A stretch of DNA of 64,000 nt, taken from assembly GCA_029237695.1 (NCBI GenBank), contig CM055272.1, positions 36,156,791 to 36,220,790 of the forward strand. Direction: 5' to 3'. The number at the start of each line of letters is the position of its first letter. Position 1 is the first letter of the stretch. A model generated the notes under the pieces. The model saw only the letters and a program-made list of their open reading frames with translations, did no database searches and had not been told where the DNA came from. Shown piece after piece: positions 10,470 to 22,800 of the stretch. Source of the DNA: Conchocele bisecta. Taxonomy: Eukaryota; Mollusca; Bivalvia; Lucinida; Thyasiridae. Both the position numbers and the translations under genes were made by a program.

Positions 10470-11770
10470 GAGTTTTTTGGTTAAAACTTTTTCGTTATAC
10501 TATATCTCTGCAACTGCTTCGCCCATTACCTTGAAACTTCACATGGGTGTTTATCATCATCCATATTTTCATTCTAACCCCCAACCGTGCGGCCCCTGTG
10601 CCCAATGTCAAGGTCAAATTACTTTGAATTTTTTGTTAAAGTTGTTTCGTGTACTATATCTCTGCAACTGCTTCACAATACCTTGACATTCACAATGGCT
10701 TGGGTGCTTATCATCATTGTCGCACCTGCTTGCGGAAAGCGCGATCCTGTGCCCTATGTCAAGTTCAAATTACTTTGAATTTTTTTGTTAAAGTTTTTTC
10801 GTGTACTATATTTCTGCAACTGCTTCACCCAATACCTTGATACTTCACATGGGTGTTTATCATCATTGTCGCACCTGCTTGCAAAGAAAGCGCGATCCTG
10901 TGCCCATGTCAAGGTCAAATTATTTTGATTTTTTTTGTTAAAGTTTTTTCGTGTACTATATCTCTGCAACTGCTTCACCCAACAATACCTTGATACTTCA
11001 CATGTGTGTTTATCATCATTGTCACACCTGCTTGCGGAAAGCGCGATATCGTCAGCATTTAGGCATACGTCCGTCCGTTCGTCCGTGTGTCCGGTTAAAG
11101 TTTTTTGGTTAAAGTTTTTCGTTATACTATATCTCTGCAACTGCTTCGCCCATTACCTTGAAACTTCACATGGGTGTTTATCATCATCCATATTTTCATT
11201 CTAACCCCCAACCGTGCGGCCCCTGTGCCCAATGTCAAGGTCAAATTACTTTGAATTTTTTGTTAAAGTTGTTTCGTGTACTATATCTCTGCAACTGCTT
11301 CACCCAATACCTTGACACTTCACATGGCTTGGGTGCTTATCATCATTGTCGCACCTGCTTGCGGAAAGCGCGATCCTGTGCCCTATGTCAAGTTCAAATT
11401 ACTTTGAATTTTTTTGTTAAAGTTTTTTCGTGTACTATATTTCTGCAACTGCTTCACCCAATACCTTGATACTTCACATGGGTGTTTATCATCATTGTCG
11501 CACCTGCTTGCGGAAAGCGCGATCCTGTGCCCAATGTCAAGGTCAAATTACTTTGATTTTTTTTGTTAAAGTTTTTTCGTGTACTATATCTCTGCAACTG
11601 CTTCACCCAACAATACCTTGATACTTCACATGTGTGTTTATCATCATTGTCACACCTGCTTGCGGAAAGCGCGATATCGTCAGCATTTAGGCATACGTCC
11701 GTCCGTTCGTCCGTGTGTCCGGTTAAAGTTTTTTGGTTAAAGTTTTTCCATCTACTATATCTATTTTTTT
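10470..11770 (+). repeat. Tandem array, ~145-bp unit, with 628-bp segmental duplication
   Basis: Units contain ATATCTCTGCAACTGCTTC, CTTCACATGGGTGTTTATCA and TGTCAAGGTCAAATTACTTT. Blocks starting at 10492 and 11119 repeat for about 628 bp, each ending with GCATACGTCCGTCCGTTCG. The ORFs across it follow the repeat period and show no conserved domain. Confidence 0.8.
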
Positions 11771-11999
11771 AGTGTCCATGCCTCGCCCCAAGGCGCGACA
11801 TGCAGGCCACGGCCATCTAGTCTATAAAAAGTGGGTATAATTATGTTATCCAAGTGTCTATGCTTGGAAAAAACCTGGCCTTCGTGGCTTTGCCTCGTTT
11901 CTTGTAATTATTTATACTAATTAAATGCGTCACCTGAAAAAAAATAATGTTTTCGACAGATTATAAAGTATGATCATTGTCCATCAAATAATATTACAC

Positions 12000-12510
12000 A
12001 GAATAAACAGTAATGTCCGTTAACATTTAAGGAAACACGGTTATCGTCCCTGTACATGCCCATGGTATGTATATAGCCACAAAATGTTCTTTATAGGAAT
12101 TAAATAAGTGTATAATTGTGTTACTATTCCACCTGTTCTAAAAATTACGAGTGCCCGCTATACAGATATAATCATTTAGTAATACTTCTTTTACTGATAG
12201 TGACTCGCGGGGGTATCAGGATATTTTCATATGCAAATATATATAGTAATTTGTAATGTATGATTATTGCACATCAGAACATAAATACAGAGAATAAATA
12301 GTAATGTCCGTTAACATTTTAAGGAAACACGGTTATCACCCCCTGATATCAGTGTGGAAATTTAAGTCTGATATAAAATGTATAATAATGCCAATCATTA
12401 CGTGGGGTAATGGTAAATGAATGTTTAGTTTGCCATAAAATGTCGCAGATGTTGTCTCTGATATAAAGAACAGTTTGTGCCTACTGAGTGGGCATGTAAC
12501 TTTAAATATT
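12000..12510. mobile_element. MITE O, divergent copy
   Basis: Shares AATGTCCGTTAACATTT, GGTTATC and TGCCTACTGAGTGGGCATGT with the complete inverted copy at 24164-24662. 11771-11999 and 12511-13030 hold no gene that I can support. Confidence 0.55.
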
Positions 12511-13449
12511 TCTAGATAGCTCCAAATTATTTACAGAGCTCTTCAAATGATGATTTAGCGTTCATAGTTAACACAACCAGAATGTTCTAACTGACATGCG
12601 GTCCTACGTGGAAGCCAGCAACTTCTGGTTAATGTTTACATGTATTCAAATAGTGAAGAAATCCTTCAAGTTATTTTAAAGGTATGACATGTTGCAGGCA
12701 TTCTTATTTGTATAGACAGACGGTCAAATCCACGCAGTTGATCACGGGCGATTCGAGCCCGGTGGGAGGGGATGGGGTGTGTGGGTGTACACATGGCACA
12801 CACGTGGTTGGCCAGGGAATGCATGCAAATGTATTTGTGTCCAACAGCTAGCTATCCCTCCCGTATTCCTGTGTTTTATCCCCGGGTTATCGTGCGTGTG
12901 TGCTTGCGTGTGACAAGATAATTGATGACACTATTGTCCGCCTGTACGGGCGATAATCCGCCCACCAAAGCCCCGGATTATCTCACGCAGGCGGGTGAAC
13001 CGTGCTTAGACTACATGGAGCCTTGGTCCAGTATGGCTGTGACTGGAGAAATGGGGCTTATGTAATGTGTGTGACCAGTGTGATCAAATAGCACACACAT
13101 GTAGCCTCATCGTTTTAACGATCTATATTGCTTCTAGAAGAATGACGTCAAATGAAACAAAATGGAGAGGTATTCTTTTTATTATTTGGAATCAATTATT
13201 TACTTGTAGTTTCATCATTGTTACTTTATTTTCAATTGGCAATAACCTGTCCGCGGATTTTAAGTGAAAAATACAGCAATATATTGATTGCATAACTTAG
13301 ACATTGACAGTGTAATAACACAGTGTATTAAAATCATAATACACTAGTGTAATAAATATGCAAATATGCCGCTTCAGAAAACACGCTAGGTGGTCATTAC
13401 AGCTTTAACATATTGTGCTGTGCTTATGCAATAACTAGAATCTAACATG

Positions 13450-13556
13450 TGTGTTGATTTAATGAGATTTATTAAACTGGTTGACTGATTTCATACGAAA
13501 CTCGTCATAGCCTCGTTTCTTATGAAATCAGTAAACTAGTTTAATAAATAGTATAT
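13450..13556. repeat. Foldback hairpin, family Q
   Basis: CTGATTTCATACGAAACTCG and complement around the centre. Relatives at 19318-19410 and 24668-24772. A MITE A end lies at 13032-13060. Confidence 0.6.
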
Positions 13557-13961
13557 AATTCCAGCACAAACATATTTACACAATTCCCTAACATTTGATT
13601 GGCCCGTAGCAAGTCTATGTCCAAAATTTATATCCCAGTAAACTCCCACGCCGAACTACTTTCCGTAACCGTTAGGCGCAGTTAAAATAATTCTTAAGAA
13701 ACCGGACACATTTTCTTGATGAATTTATTTCAAATGCTGGAATTACAAGGAATGAATGGCCTTTTTGTGTAATTTATCGGGGTATAAACTTGGAAAAGTC
13801 GCGGGAATACTGGACGAAGGCCTGAATGAATGGCCTTTTTGTGGAATTTATCGGGGATATAAACTTGGAAAAGTCGCGGGAAGGCCTCGTCCAGTATTCC
13901 CGCGACTTTTCCAAGTTTATACCCTGATAAATTACACAAAAAGGCCATTCATTCCTATAAT
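13556..13961. mobile_element. Composite foldback element C/D
   Basis: D part (13556-13747) has AATTCCAGCA ends. C part is a hairpin with GGAATGAATGGCCTTTTTG, ACTTGGAAAAGTCGCGGGAA and complements; this C copy has a partly duplicated arm. Relatives at 18824-19177, 28177-28260, 40337-40692 and 48051-48207. Confidence 0.7.
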
Positions 13962-13974
13962 AACCAATAGGATA

Positions 13975-14142
13975 AAAATAAACAATTGGTGATAAAAAAT
14001 TACAATTTTCGAAAAAAACATTATTTTTTTCGAAAATTGTAATTTTTTATCGCCAATTGTTTTATTTGTATCGCTAATTGCGAAAGTGGCTTTTCCAAGT
14101 TTATACCCCGATAAATTCCACAAAAAAGGCCATTCATTCCTA
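13975..14142. repeat. Hairpin P plus half of C
   Basis: TACAATTTTCGAAAAAAAC and complement form hairpin P; it is followed by a C arm ending GGCCATTCATTCC. P relatives at 31520-31610, 34500-34612 and 63940-64000. Confidence 0.6.
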
Positions 14143-14496
14143 TCGTGAAATTCTCATATTAGATCCTCTATGTATATAAGTAGATATCTGGCTTGTATTA
14201 GTTCCCGCCATTTGTGACTGTGTGCTGATATTGCATTAGGTTCTGTTCTAACTTGCTCTCCGGCTTCTTGTATTAATTATAATCAACGTCAGGTATCAGT
14301 ACAGAAATACCGACCCATAACGCATATTGATATAGAGCAGAGTATCTGCGCGCCTGCTAAAATGCCACTGTATGTCTATAATGTGTCAAAATAAAGACAA
14401 AAGAAAACACGACAAAAAGAACGACAACAGCTACACAACAACAAACAAACAGCATTGTCTCATTCCTGCAACGTATTCACCTGTGCTTTATATAAA

Positions 14497-14760
14497 CTGT
14501 ATTTACTTCACAACGATTACAAACAAGTTCGAGAGCATTAATATATTTATACAAATCCGTTCCTTGGCACAGGCAGAGGCATCAGGGTGGTCCTAAATGG
14601 TGGGAGGAAAGCGAAGTACCAACAGGAAACCCATTTGCCCGGTATGGCGATCGGCCACTATACCATCTCACGTACTACCCCGGTCGAGGATCGAAACCGG
14701 GCCGCATTGGTGAGAAGTGCACTCGTTACCAACTGTGTTAATACCTCAATCACGAATACA
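14497..14760 (-). mobile_element. tRNA-headed SINE, copy 1
   Basis: Minus strand from 14760: a tRNA-like head with CAGTTGGTAACGAG (A-box-like) and GGTTTCGATCCTCG (B-box-like), then a body matching the copy at 42905-43160, including GGGTTTCCTGTTGGTAC. G-rich run at 14783-14803. Confidence 0.65.
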
Positions 14761-15372
14761 CCGGTCGCCGTGCTGTGGGTGGGGGCGGGGGGGGGGGGGG
14801 TGTAATGTTCTCATTACATACGGTGTGCGTACGGTGCCTCTACGTGCTGACAATATTTTTCTGGCGGTCAAACCTATGCTCAATAAATGTAAATCCAATA
14901 ATTGTTTACAAGAAAATATTGTTAATGTGACATTTACAGACTATCATAATTTTGTATTTACGAACATTTTAGTCGTACGAAGTTTAGTGAAACGGCACCC
15001 AGCAGCGTTCATTGAATGGATATATATGTGACAAAGGCTGACTCGTGGCATTTGCGAACAGCGTAGATCCTGATCATCTTGGAGTGTCTGACTGTCCAAA
15101 TTGTACCTAATTTGCCGCGCAGGACCCGCAGGATTGTTGACATCGTACGGTTACCGCAATCCTTTATCCTACGATTCCCGTACGACGTTCTATTATGCCG
15201 TGGGAGCCGTAGTAAAACATAAATTCACAAAACAATTATTACGATGTCCGTACGGTGTTTCACGATGCCGCAATGTCATCTCAAGGCCGCCGCAAGGTAA
15301 CCGCAAGGTGCCTCTATATACGAGTTCTCGAATTTCAAAATTGTACGGTCAAAAAAATATAATGCCGCGTTA

Positions 15373-15624
15373 ACCCTTACACCGCTATCTTAATTTTTTG
15401 TCGTCTGCTGTTCATTTTCTATTTTCCATTTTATCATCAAAAACATGCTTTGACAGTACATGTACTTTAGAATAATTTACAACATGCTTTGACAGCACTT
15501 TAGAATCATTTCCATTGGAAATGATTCTGAAGTGCTGTCAGACCATATTTTTATTGAGAAATAAGGCAAGATATAAAAGAAACAGCAGACGACAATTGTT
15601 GTGTGTAGCGGTCTAAGGGTTAAA
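15373..15624. repeat. Foldback repeat, family H
   Basis: TTAACCCTTACACCGC / GCGGTCTAAGGGTTAA ends and the TTCTGAAGTGCTGTCA hairpin. 14800-15372 and 15625-16430 hold nothing recognised beyond a repeat fragment near 14880. Confidence 0.6.
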
Positions 15625-16439
15625 AGTTTCCGATGACCCGTACGATACATGTCTTCAAAAGAACACGTCGTACGGGCGCCTTATACGCTTAAGATGTATT
15701 TGTAACCGACGTATAACCGGACAACATGTGCTTGAGATACAGGCCGTGTATGAGCCGACTGCTGAGAAGCAAAACTTTTGAAACAATACACATCTTAGTC
15801 CAAAAATTAACTTTTCTTTCATGTTATGTATTTCGAGGTGAAATTATTTACCATATTACTGCACCGTAACCTGTAGAACGGCGTGATCGATATCGATCCG
15901 GGCCATAGACCTGCATAACAAAGTACGCTATGTATTATATGTATTCAACGCGGTGATTCAGTCTGGGAACCTCGTTGACACAAAGGATAATATATCGGGA
16001 ATACACCACAGTTACCCAGCTCTTTAAGGTACATGAAATTAAGTTTGTTTGCATTCAATTGTCATAATATAATTATTATTATATAGAATTATGTACATGT
16101 ACATATTGCCTGTAGCTTTGCCTGTTATATACTCACATTAATATAGTAACAATACGCGTATATAGTATACGATTACAGGTAGTGTGTTTTAATACATATA
16201 TTACATGACCAACATGCAAACTAAATATATTGCTTTTTTAAATGTAATAACCTTCATTAAATGTCTGGCATGAACGAAAGTACTCTAGATTCGACTGGTA
16301 ACATACATAATCACTTAAATCAAATGTGATTGCACATTGACCTTTTCATGTTTCAAGATCGCATTTATTTGTATTCGTAACCTCATAGAGCCGTGCATTA
16401 CACCAGTCCCCCGTCTGCGCTAATCTTGCCTAGATGTCA

Positions 16440-16560
16440 ACGTCTCCGAACATCAATTGCCAATATCAACTCGCAATCAAGCAGTTTGATTGGCTGTGCC
16501 TGAGCTGTAGCACAGCTCAGGCTCAGCCAATCAAGCTGCTTGCTTTCAAGCACAATATGC
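16440..16560. repeat. Foldback hairpin, family L
   Basis: CAGTTTGATTGGCTGTGCCT and complement around GAGCTGTAGCACAGCTC. Relatives at 30090-30170, 38998-39060, 44290-44395 and 47300-47365. 16561-17890 is unassigned. Confidence 0.6.
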
Positions 16561-17894
16561 TCAAGTATTGTTCAAGAAAGAAATTTGCAAATATGGACAC
16601 GATTAGCGCAGGTTGTGGTATAGAAGACCGGGTTCGAACTAAATAGAAACTGCAACTTTTGAAAACAACTGCATGTCTTGATAGAACAATACTAATCAAT
16701 GTACTGAAAGTACTGAAATATGTTATCTCCACAAAAACTGACCACTTGCGGATCTAGAGGCTGAAAGTTGCATATTTTCTCAATCATCATCCAGAGGCAA
16801 ATGTACTGTGATGGTGCAAACTCTTTCCCATACATACGTTTACTCTAGAATATATTACTGTTTGCAACTCCCAGAAATGTGTTTGTACGAAACTGGTGAC
16901 TAACTGTTCACTGATACCTAACTGTGAGAACTAAAGCTAATAGCTGCTGTATTCATACGCACGAAATGTAACGATTCGTGTTTTCCAGAATTTAACTCAT
17001 AAACTGAGCACACAACTGTGAAAAATACAGAGAATAGTTGTTATATAGTTTTAGATACAAAATAAGACAGACCAAAATGCCATAGGATAATTTCACAGGG
17101 CACTATTTTTTTGGTCGTACTCGCCGTTTAGGCTTAGCACGATCAATGGCTGCCCCATAGAAATTTTCGTGAGACAATATGCTATCTCAAGGGAGATAAC
17201 ATATAGTAACTTATCCTGATTTGGCACTCAACTGCATTAAACTCAACACAATTTCAAACTCACAAGACAAAGTCAAACGAGATATGACAATCACCGAACG
17301 AGACTACCCGCACACATTTTTTTGTTACTGTATTTGTTCATTTACATCAATCCAGTTGAGGACTGAGCTCCGTGTCCCAGTATTGTCTTACCAATGCATG
17401 ACAAAAACGCCGCCAAACAGAATCACTATAACAAAAGGCTAACATTGCACAACAATTATGTCGAAATGAGAACAAATGGGGGAATTTATCATTCTAATTT
17501 AATATTTTAAATACGCTGGAACATATGATAGACGCAAATGTATTCTGCAAAGCAAAAAGCGACCAACGAGATCGTGAAACATGTTCATCCGATTCTACAA
17601 AACCATAAAACGCTTCATATAAGGACTGCGGGACTACATGTAATGATGTACGGTTCGAAAGGAAATCAAAATATATCGTAGCGAACACATACAAACATGT
17701 CAGCCAGTACAAAGGACTGGCATGCCAAATACCCAGCATAAACAGAATAGAAACCTCTAGTTTTTAGAAATGTCTTAAATCTACCAGCATGTGCATCTCG
17801 TTTTATCTCGCATAGTCTAGCAATATTACCAATATACATGTATATATGCATGTACTTAACAATGTTGACATACAGTTAAATCATTTCAAGTGTA

Positions 17895-17970
17895 AACACT
17901 TGAAGGGGCCAGTGGAAGATGGGGCTGCCTCCACGGGGGAGGTATCCCCCTTCTTCCACTGACCCATTCA
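17895..17970. repeat. Short foldback hairpin
   Basis: GGGCCAGTGGAAGA and complement with centre CCTCCACGGGGGAGG. Relatives at 31205-31263 and 37738-37802. Confidence 0.65.
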
Positions 17971-18018
17971 AGTGTGAATAATTTTGTTATTTCTTCATTA
18001 GTTTTGGTAGTCATAACT

Positions 18019-18321
18019 GTAGCCGATTTCACCAACATTGCAAAGTATACTTTTCTAGCAAAGTATACTTTGAGGGAGTAATAATTTATTTTTCACAAAA
18101 TGATTTATTTCATATAGCACTAACGACTGCATATATTTGATCATTAAAAGTATGCAGAATTATTATACTGAATTTATTACATTATCACAGCCAAAAGGGC
18201 TGTGATAATGTAATACATTCAGTATAATAAAAAATAAAAATTTATCCTAAAACTGAACATTTCTCCGTCAAAGTATACTTTGCTACAAAAGTATACTTTG
18301 CAATGTTGGTGAATAGGCTAC
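18019..18321. mobile_element. MITE B, complete
   Basis: TGTAGCCGATTTCACCAACA end, double AAAGTATACTTT blocks, and a central ATTATCACAGCC stem. Confidence 0.8.
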
Positions 18322-18823
18322 AGAAATATGCTTAGATTTATTGAAAATATATGGTAATTGGAGATATCATACAACCTGAAAATGATATGAAATGAATCAA
18401 TAAACAGTTCATGTTATATTTATATAAAGAATTAGATGACCTGGTTATTTTATCGCGGTGACCTCGGAACAATAGCAGATGTCTTAGCATAGGCGCATTA
18501 CCATACCGGCTAATCCATAATGGTATTATCAACGTCTGGTAACAACAAGAGAAAACCGAGTATACGGATGCGTGGCATGTTGGCAATTATATGTTATATC
18601 GATAAAAGAATAACTATGTATACTTTAAATATATTCATGTTTTTAGGTTGAATTACGAAACTATATAAATGCTATATAATGATGTTCGTAGTCAGTACAT
18701 TGAGAGTGTATATATGTACAAACATATATACAAACAGTTGTACGTCATAAATCTGAAGTCGATCGTATTTAACGAGATTGTAAATACGTTTGTTGTATAT
18801 ACTGTATTTTCACAGTGTTATTA

Positions 18824-19177
18824 TAGGAATGAATGGCCTTTTTGTGGAATTTATCGGGGTATAAACTTGGAAAAGTCGCGGGAATACTGGACGAAGGTCG
18901 GAAGGCCTCGTCCAGTATTCCCGCGACTTTTCCAAGTTTATATCCCCGATAAATTCCAGATAAAGGCCATTCATTCCTTATAATTCCAGCATTTGAAATA
19001 AATTCATCAAGAAAATGTGTTTATTTTCCGTTTTCTTAAGAATTATTTTTACTGCGCCTGACGGTTACGGAAAGTAGTTCGGCATGGGAGTTTACTGGTA
19101 TATAAATTTTGGACAGAGACTTGCTACGGACCAATCAAATGTTAGGGAATTGTGTAAATATGTTTGTGCTGGAATTA
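18824..19177. mobile_element. Composite foldback element C/D
   Basis: C hairpin (18824-18977) joined to D (about 18978-19177), the same arrangement as at 40337-40692 and inverted relative to 13556. 18322-18823 is unassigned. Confidence 0.75.
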
Positions 19178-19317
19178 TATCGCAGTGAACAAGTATTTAA
19201 AAAACAACATCTGGTGTAATAAATATGTAAATTAAGCGGCTAAATGAAATGCATTAGATGGACAGTATATATTCAAGGTATACTACGCTTATGCATTAAA
19301 TGTAATCTGCCATGTGT

Positions 19318-19410
19318 GTTGATTCAACTCGTTTACTGATTTGATAAGAAACGATGCTATATTAAATAGCATCGTTTCTTATAAAATCAGTAAACGAGTT
19401 GAATAAATAA
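19318..19410. repeat. Foldback hairpin, family Q
   Basis: CAACTCGTTTACTGATTT and complement around ATGCTATATTAAATAGCAT. Confidence 0.7.
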
Positions 19411-19740
19411 CATATTAAATCCACACTCATGTAAGATTTCCATTGATTATGTTCGGTAATTGTATTTTACACCTCACATTTTAAATGCAATGACGATGAT
19501 GAGTTTTTATTTTATATGCAAGCAATTACAGGGGCCAGTGGCAGACTGACACCCTTTATTTCTAACGGGATGTCTTGTTGTGCTTCTTTTTTTCAGTTCT
19601 CCGAACCATCAAGATTTCGTCACCGAATTAAGTAACGGATATGTATAACATCACGACCAGGTAACGTGCGCGGTCACGTGGACACACGATGTCACTGGAT
19701 GGATGACAAGAGTACACATACCAACCAATCAGAGAGCAGA

Positions 19741-19840
19741 ATGGAAGCGCTTGTCACCGCTTTCATAAGCGATCCACCTCTTGATGTTATACAAGCACTG
19801 GCGGACAAGTTGCATCTGCTGGATGATGAATTGGTCATAG
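19741..19840 (+). CDS. ASB-like gene, exon 1
   Basis: Starts 'MEALVTAFISDPPLDVIQAL', an acidic amphipathic N-terminus, and ends ATAG|GTAATA in phase 1. An upstream in-frame ATG at 19666 would add 25 residues but has weaker context. Its 5' UTR and promoter are not recognisable. Confidence 0.65.
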
Positions 19841-22800
19841 GTAATATGACTTTGTAACAGTTTCATTTGTTCATATGGATAAGGTAGACCTACAAAATAA
19901 TGCGGTATGCAAGCACTGGCCATACGTAAGGCGTCTTTGTAGACTACATATACCTTTACATATTTGTCCACACGGACAGAGTAAACATGAACAATAACGT
20001 GGTTTAGAAGCACCTCAACTCGTTTGCTGATTTCCTATGAGTTAATAAAGATAATATTATATCATCACTCGTACAAGATCCCCAATTTGGCACATGCCAC
20101 ACTCGGTATGTTAACGAGTACGATCTGTTCGACTAATTGCAGTTTATGGGTATCCATTAGTGGTAATGGATGCCGCTTTTGTTACAGACAAACTAAAATA
20201 TGTTAACGAGGACAACAGTGGCAATCTTAATGCATTATTAAACAGGTGTCTAGTTCACGACCGTGCTCGCTCCAGGATTACTTTGTAAGTACAGGCTGGT
20301 TTGCTTAAATAATTAATTGGACAGGCTATTTACATGATTGGGAATAACACGATCATCGCATTTTCGATGTCCACTTATTTAATTATTTTACGACATAATA
20401 ATTCCTTAACCCGTCTGTTTTGTGGTCATCATTTTGTACCAGTGCAGGCCCGTACGCAGGAATTAATTTAGGGGGTGGGGGAGTGGGTGCGTTATCGACG
20501 GCGAAGGGCTAAACATTATTTTTGCACTTCCACGGACAGACCTCAGCAGATTAACCCTTTAACCCCTAAGTACCTGGAATGGATTGTGATATGTTCATTT
20601 TGCAACCAATCCAATCATCACAAAATGATAGTCAGACCAGTCCATTTATGAACATGGGGTGTTTTTGTTCTCATAATTATGAAAAGTACTTGCAAAAAGT
20701 GCAGATCCTGATGAGACGGCTCGTCACGAGCCGGCTCATCTGGATCTTCACTTTTTGCCAATACCACTATACAGGCCTGTGGTGTTGAAAGGGTTAAGGG
20801 GATGCGTACGCACCGTCGCACCCCCTCTCTGCGTACGGGTCTGCAGTGTATTTCCTTGCTTTATTGTCACAAGTACATGAACATTTTGATAATACATGTT
20901 GGATATAGTGTAGTTACATTTCATTTATCATCGAGTTGGCTTATTCGTCTTGTTTAGTGGTCCTGTTTCTTTCCTATGTATCGCGGTCTTTGCGGGACAT
21001 GATTCATATGTATAGGTATTCAGTGCCATATGCGTATTGCTGCGTGTGTTGTTGCTGAAGTGTGTTGCTGCGTTTGTGATACCCTGGCGATTATTAGTTG
21101 TAGTATAGGACGTCCGTCGCATTTGATTCATTTACATGTGTATTACATTACTGTTTGGTTGAAACCAAACACCATTGGTCATGGAGTGCACGAGCGTTTT
21201 GTTGGCTTCTCACACACCGCATGCCATGTTTCTATGGCGTAACCTACTATTTTTATACTCTCACGTTTTCTAGAGCCAGATAAATTTTATTTGCCATAGA
21301 AAGTTCGAGTGCTGTTGTTGAGAGCATCTAGTTTACTGTGGTTGGTTGTCTTATGAGAATAATAAACATTATATAAAATGTGTTTATATTTTTCATTTCC
21401 AGACTGCAGTACCCTAACCAACCACTGCGTGTGCGCAGCCAACTTCGAGTATCTTCGGAAACCGGAACACGTCGTCCAATGTCTCCGAAAACAGAAGTGT
21501 TTTCACTGCCAACGGTACAGGTGCATGCGCAAGAAACACGAAACGGTAACGGCGGTTACGAAACTAATCCTCATTGCCGCCGCCCTTGGAAAATTCGAAA
21601 TTTTAAAATTCCTACACGAGAATGGCTGCAACCTTGAAACTAAAAGCGGAATATACGAGTTACGTCCATTACATTTATCAATCGTACATGGACATTTGAA
21701 CATATTCTGCTACCTGTTGACGCAGCAAGTGAACGTCAATGCGACAATTCTCTCACATGGGACCACATATTCACCGCTGATGCTCGCCGTAATGCACGGA
21801 CACGACGACATGGTTAGTTATTTGTTAATGTCAAGGGACATAAATCTCGCCTACCGGAACTCCATGCTGCAGTCGCCGGTAATGTTCGCGGTTCAGAACA
21901 ACAACACGGACATGATTAACCTCCTGCTGAGCGCGGAGGAATGTTCAACTTCAGCAACGAAGGTGTCGTCTGACGCGGGGAAGAAAAGGCGCTTACATCA
22001 TCCTGGTGCATTATTAGAAGCATTGCAACAAGGTAAGGTGTTCTGATATTAACCCAATCAACTATAAATACCTCTATATTGGTGTTTCCAAACAGTGTTG
22101 ATCATTATGAGCTAACTCGGCTGTAACTTTCATATGTTTTCTAAGAAAAAGAAAACACACCCCTTTTATAAATGGACTAGTCTTAATTTTTTTGTTGGAC
22201 GATTGGAATGATCTGAAAATTAACATAAAACTATTCCACTTATTTAGGGTGGAAAGGGTTCATAATGAATGCCCTCTGACGCAACGGCGTTTTCATTTGT
22301 TTCATAATTGGCCGCAGTTGTTTATATGGTTAGTCCTTCGTTTGTTTTCCAAATTTGAACTACATGTATAGCACACCAGATAGCCACAGTATTGCTTAAG
22401 TTTTTATAGTCTTATTATATTTTCCAGATAATGTAGATGTACTGAAAATTCTCCTCGACAACGGGTGCAACGCCAGCTTCGTGTTCCAGGGATACCACGC
22501 GCAGACGACGGCCGTGGTTATCGCGGTGGTAAAAAACTCGCCCAACTGCCTCAAACTGCTCATAGAACACGGAGCGGATGTCGATGTAGAAATGGACGGG
22601 TACACTTCCTCGGACTGGGCTGAATGTTTAGACTGGACCGAATGTAGAAAGCTGTTAGAAAGCAATTCTGAATCGCAAGCTTGCCCAATGAAAGACTTTT
22701 CAGATGAAGGAAACGTGGATGGTTTATTGATGGATTCCACCAGTGAGGAGATAATCGAGTGTGACAGCGATATGAATGATACAGGACAGGGCGTCTCACT

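Noticed and set aside
10477..11772. Several plus-strand ORFs with repeated 'YISATAS' or 'YLCNCFT' peptides
   Set aside because: They follow a DNA tandem repeat in more than one frame and contain no recognisable domain.
12720..12770. GCGATTCGAGCCC resembling a tRNA B box
   Set aside because: No matching A box, stems or terminator were found at tRNA spacing.
19666..19740. Upstream in-frame ATG for the ASB-like gene
   Set aside because: Start context is weaker than at 19741 and the added residues are low in hydrophobics; it cannot be excluded.
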